A stretch of 8,312 nt of DNA from Phycisphaerae bacterium (GTDB taxonomy: Bacteria > Planctomycetota > Phycisphaerae > JAAYCJ01), in assembly GCA_012514125.1 (NCBI GenBank), contig JAAZAW010000236.1:1-8312 (forward strand). Direction: 5' to 3'. The notes below the pieces were generated by a model. It was not told the DNA's origin. It saw only the letters and a list, made by a program, of their open reading frames with translations, and did not search any database. The position numbers and the translations under genes are program-made. Numbering within the stretch: position 1 is the first letter of the stretch; the number at the start of each line of letters is the position of its first letter. This document shows, one piece after another, positions 5,241-8,312 of the stretch.

Positions 5241-8200
5241 TTAAACATTTTCGTTCGAACGAACAACCGTCAATCCAATAAAACCGATCATCGTCGCTAA
5301 AATCACCAGCAACCCGCTGATCGGACAGCCATAGGTTGTCGTGGTCGTGACGATTTGAGTTACACTTCCGTTCTCCGGCACACCGACCGTGAAAGTGCCG
5401 AGCGATGAAACATTCGCCCAGACCACTTTTGACGATGCCGTGACACCATAATCACCCAGCGTGGATGTTGCTTCCAAATCGCCGCAGTCATGTGAACCCG
5501 CCACCGTCATCGTACCGTCGTCCGCCACTCGCAGCATTCGTAAATCGGATTCCGCTGCATCGCCTAATGACATCTTTGCGTAACTTAAACTAATTGTGTA
5601 AATTCCGCCTTCCTCAATTCCCGTCGCCGCGATGGTTACACTACCCTCCGGGGCCGTCCAGACCGTTTTGGCGTTTGGATTCGACACCGGTGCGTGATAT
5701 GTCACGATAAACGTGATATCGCCGCCGTTATCAACCGCCTGAATATCCAGATCGATCGCAGAACCCGAAGCATTCGTTACCGAGCTTAAAATTTCTTCAT
5801 GACCCAGGTTCAGTCCGACGTTCGAACCTTCCGGAAACTGCACAAGAATCACCGTGATTTTTCGTCCTGACGGCAATGTAAGTTCGATCGTATCCTGATG
5901 GGTCTGGTCACGGGTCGAAGCAGTGATTGTCGTACCAGCCGAAACCCCGCTGATCGTCGCTGAAAGTCGCGGCGAACCGGTCTGGCCGATCGTCAATTGC
6001 TGTGATCCATCATCGCCTTCTTTGATCTCCACCGGCAGGTCCGGATCGAATCCGCTCACCGTCGCATCCACCGTATCATTGCTCACCATCGCATCGCCGT
6101 TATTATCCGTGATCGCCGTTGAATAATCGGCAAGGGTTCCAATAAACACACGGTCTCCATACACCGCTAAAAGCTTCGACCCATCCGCCGACATCGCCAA
6201 ACGGGGCCAGAACTCATCCGCATCGCCCAGAGGCTGGGCTTCAAGCCAATTGGTTCCCGAATTTTTTGATGTATAAATCAGTCCGCCGTAAAAGCCGGCC
6301 GCCAATATTGTCCCGTCGGAAGAGATGGCCGATCCGGAACAGCACAGATCGTTATCGCCTTCTGCATCAATGGCGGTCCAGGTCGAACCGGAATTTTTTG
6401 ACATATACAGAGATGCCCCCTCCGCGGAAGGTACAAGAATTCCAGCCAGCATCATCCCACCATCGGACGACATCGCCGCCGTGATCCATTCATGCTCTGC
6501 CGCATCGCTCATGGGTTTAACTTCCGTCCAGGTGGTTCCGGAGTCTTTTGATAAATACAGGGGATCACAATCGCTTCCAACCAGGATCATCGTGCCGTCA
6601 GAAGACATGGCCATACTCTCAAAGCGAGTATCTTCCACAGGAATCAGTTGGGTCCACGTCTCGCCGGAATCACCCGATCGATAAACGCCGGCGACCTGCG
6701 CATCATCTGCAGTATAACTCACCACAACCATTTGGGTATTATCGGCCGATATGGCTGCAGACCTCCATACGCCATCGCGATCTCCGCCCGGCTGAATTTC
6801 CGCCCAGTCTTCACCAAAATTCTTCGACAAATAAAGTCGGTCATCCCCAATTCCTGCAATCAGTGTCGAACCGTCCTGAGACATGGCCAGGCCCGTCGGA
6901 TCCTGAACACCGGATTTTCCCGGGAAGGTTTTGTTCCATGTGGTACCGGAATCGGATGAAAGATATAAATAATCGTCATTTGCACCAATCACCATTTTGG
7001 TGCCGTCCGCAGATATGGCACACCAAGACCAACTCAGGGAATCACCATTCGCCGGGTCAACTTCGGTCCAGGTATAATGCGGCAGGATCATGAGAATCTT
7101 ATGAACCTTACCATAGCTGGTACCATAGGCATTGGTTGCATAAGCCCGATAATAATAGGTCACCCCTTTCGTCAGGCCGGTGACGCTGCTGGTAAATGCG
7201 CCCGTACCGGTACCATCGGTTGTCTTACTGTCGCTGATCGTCGGCGATCCGGTGGTATTCCAGCACACGCCGCGAGCCGTGACGGAAGAGTCGTTATCGC
7301 TGATCACGTTTCCACCGGCACTAAAGCGGGTCGTGCCGGTGAGCGTTGCCGAGGTGGTCGTGACCGTTGGAGTTGCCTTTACATAAAGATATCCCTCTGA
7401 ATCGCACGCCATCAGTTTGGTCCCGTCGCTCGACAAGGACACCCCTTTCCAGCTTCGGCTGCTTTCAAAGACCGTCCATGTGAAACCGGAGTCGTTCGAC
7501 CAATAAAGCTGACCGCTGTTCACCGATGCGAACAGATGCGTTCCATCCGCGGAAGAAGTCACATGATACCAATCACGATTCGAATCCCTCGCAGTACTCC
7601 ACGACTCACCATAATCGGTCGAGGTATAAATCTGTCCTCCATTAACGACGGCGACAAGTTTTTTGCCGTCACTGGAACAGGCGATACTATACCATTTCCG
7701 TGAGCCGGATGCCGTTTGTTCGGTCCACGTCACGCCCGAATCGGATGAGGTATAAATATATCCATTCTCAACGACGGCGGCCAGATGCACACCATCGGAA
7801 GAGGAGCAAACCCCATGCCATCTTCGGGAGCTATTCCGCGCGGTCCAGGTTGCTCCCGAATCAGTTGAAGTGAAGATACTTCCCATACTTGGCACCGCAA
7901 CCATCCTGGTTCCATCAGAGGAGCATGCGGCGGCAGTCCAGGCCTGACAGGTACCCGGCCCGGTTCGCTCGGTCCAGGTCGCACCGGAATCGGTGGAAGT
8001 GAAAAGGCTTCCGGGATTGTTGGCGATAACCATTTTGGTGCCGTCGGCGGAACAGGCCAGTGCGGACCAGTTCAAAGATCCCGCTCCGGTTCGCTCGGTC
8101 CAGGTTGCACCGGAATCGGTTGATGTATAAATTGACGATGATGATTTACCCGCTACAATCCTGCTTCCATCGTGGGAGCAGGCGACAACTTGCCAGCCCT

Positions 8201-8312
8201 CCGTCGGCAAAGATGTTACCGGAGTGAGAGCATAGTTTGCGGTAACGATCGACGAACCGGTGATAATCGTTAAGGTTTCGCCGTAAGCAGTGTCGCTGGA
8301 ATTTGTGGCATA
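5241..8312 (-). CDS. Large exported beta-propeller/Fn3 protein, 5' end outside window
   Basis: The frame is open to the window edge, so at least 1023 residues are present and the start is missing. Visible order (residues counted from the edge): end of an Fn3-like repeat (1-31, ATNSSDTAYGETLTI); a first block of seven propeller units (about 37-313); a complete Fn3-like domain (315-408, with VTARGVCWNTTGSPTISDS and YYYRAYATNAYGTSYG); a second block of seven units (412-727); a beta-rich region (735-979); a five-threonine run (989-993); then YGCP and a single transmembrane segment (997-1017) with a short tail, RSNENV. Twelve of the fourteen units carry an Asp-box (S-x-D-x-G-x-T-W or variant) as in BNR/sialidase-like and Ycf48-type proteins. 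No sialidase catalytic residues are claimed. It is probably a surface or envelope protein with a binding or structural role. The downstream lipoprotein gene may be its partner. Confidence 0.9.
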   Translation of the reverse strand, partial: YATNSSDTAYGETLTIITGSSIVTANYALTPVTSLPTEGWQVVACSHDGSRIVAGKSSSSIYTSTDSGATWTERTGAGSLNWSALACSADGTKMVIANNPGSLFTSTDSGATWTERTGPGTCQAWTAAACSSDGTRMVAVPSMGSIFTSTDSGATWTARNSSRRWHGVCSSSDGVHLAAVVENGYIYTSSDSGVTWTEQTASGSRKWYSIACSSDGKKLVAVVNGGQIYTSTDYGESWSTARDSNRDWYHVTSSADGTHLFASVNSGQLYWSNDSGFTWTVFESSRSWKGVSLSSDGTKLMACDSEGYLYVKATPTVTTTSATLTGTTRFSAGGNVISDNDSSVTARGVCWNTTGSPTISDSKTTDGTGTGAFTSSVTGLTKGVTYYYRAYATNAYGTSYGKVHKILMILPHYTWTEVDPANGDSLSWSWCAISADGTKMVIGANDDYLYLSSDSGTTWNKTFPGKSGVQDPTGLAMSQDGSTLIAGIGDDRLYLSKNFGEDWAEIQPGGDRDGVWRSAAISADNTQMVVVSYTADDAQVAGVYRSGDSGETWTQLIPVEDTRFESMAMSSDGTMILVGSDCDPLYLSKDSGTTWTEVKPMSDAAEHEWITAAMSSDGGMMLAGILVPSAEGASLYMSKNSGSTWTAIDAEGDNDLCCSGSAISSDGTILAAGFYGGLIYTSKNSGTNWLEAQPLGDADEFWPRLAMSADGSKLLAVYGDRVFIGTLADYSTAITDNNGDAMVSNDTVDATVSGFDPDLPVEIKEGDDGSQQLTIGQTGSPRLSATISGVSAGTTITASTRDQTHQDTIELTLPSGRKITVILVQFPEGSNVGLNLGHEEILSSVTNASGSAIDLDIQAVDNGGDITFIVTYHAPVSNPNAKTVWTAPEGSVTIAATGIEEGGIYTISLSYAKMSLGDAAESDLRMLRVADDGTMTVAGSHDCGDLEATSTLGDYGVTASSKVVWANVSSLGTFTVGVPENGSVTQIVTTTTTYGCPISGLLVILATMIGFIGLTVVRSNENV
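5262..5324 (-). other. C-terminal transmembrane anchor or sorting signal
   Basis: The last part of the large protein has a poly-threonine run, then YGC and a hydrophobic stretch ISGLLVILATMIGFIGLTVV, one arginine and a short polar end. Hydrophobicity, position at the extreme C-terminus and the preceding Cys fit the general plan of C-terminal sorting signals, in which a short motif precedes a helix and a basic end. It does not match LPXTG or PEP-CTERM. A plain membrane anchor is the simpler alternative. Confidence 0.6.
6132..7079 (-). repeat. Second block of seven propeller units
   Basis: Seven units of about 40-50 codons share the plan W-x-x-x-A-x-S-x-DGT...LYLS-x-DSG-x-TW. Asp-boxes read SSDSGTTW, SKNFGEDW, SGDSGETW, SKDSGTTW, SKNSGSTW and SKNSGTNW; the seventh unit ends in RVFIGTL and lacks the box. 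A starting strand YTWTEVDP could close the ring with the seventh unit. Units are more divergent than in the first block. Confidence 0.75.
7374..8204 (-). repeat. First block of seven propeller units
   Basis: Seven units of about 40 codons share ACSSDGT...G-x-IYTSTDSGATWTE. Asp-boxes read STDSGATW (three times), SSDSGVTW, STDYGESW and SNDSGFTW; the seventh unit ends GYLYVKATPT without a box. A Cys just before the S-x-DG turn recurs in several early units. At DNA level, 7960-7994 and 8086-8120 match at 34 of 35 bases, spaced by 126 nt (42 codons). Confidence 0.8.

Noticed and set aside
5923..7400. Several + strand open frames opposite the large gene
   Set aside because: They mirror the repeated minus-strand coding sequence and give low-complexity Pro/Ser/Arg-rich products with no motifs.
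7374..8204. Regularly spaced repeats resembling a CRISPR array
   Set aside because: The repeats are imperfect, in frame and explained by propeller units of about 42 codons; there are no short identical repeats separated by unique spacers.
8208..8210. TTG as the start of the large surface-protein gene
   Set aside because: The frame stays open to the window edge and the 34 upstream codons encode the recognisable end of an Fn3-like repeat, so the gene begins outside the window.

Overview
The window looks like chromosomal DNA of an anaerobic or facultatively anaerobic bacterium of moderate GC content. The support is an indolepyruvate:ferredoxin oxidoreductase gene pair with a phenylacetate-CoA ligase gene (aromatic amino acid breakdown through ferredoxin-dependent chemistry), followed by large exported beta-propeller/Fn3 proteins with Thr-rich linkers. 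Shine-Dalgarno sites are good and there is a clear intrinsic terminator. The phylum cannot be fixed from this sequence; a Desulfobacterota-like or Planctomycetes-like anaerobe is only a guess.

Layout. Positions 1-621 are mostly non-coding, with a possible 52-residue leftward gene (229-387) that has its own -10 box and Shine-Dalgarno. Positions 622-4902 form a rightward cluster: iorA, a decayed higB toxin remnant, an intact higA antitoxin, iorB and paaK. A strong hairpin at 4911-4949, with A/T runs on both sides, can end transcription from either direction. Leftward from the right edge, a very large surface-type protein gene (5241-8312, its 5' end outside the window) is followed after 38 nt by a small putative lipoprotein gene (4981-5202).

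How the genes work together. IorA and IorB form the enzyme that converts arylpyruvates (transaminated Trp, Phe, Tyr) plus CoA into arylacetyl-CoA, CO2 and reduced ferredoxin. The PaaK-family ligase interconverts arylacetates and their CoA esters. Together they suggest a route for oxidising aromatic amino acids or, in reverse, assimilating arylacetates.

The main oddity is a toxin-antitoxin remnant lodged between the two subunit genes of one enzyme. The toxin has lost its N-terminal third or so, the antitoxin is intact, and a palindromic 9-bp direct repeat brackets the block. The second point of interest is the large protein: two propeller-like blocks of seven units each, joined by an Fn3-like domain, ending in a poly-Thr/Cys/transmembrane C-terminus that resembles an uncharacterised sorting or anchoring signal. 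I see no rRNA, tRNA, CRISPR array or insertion sequence.
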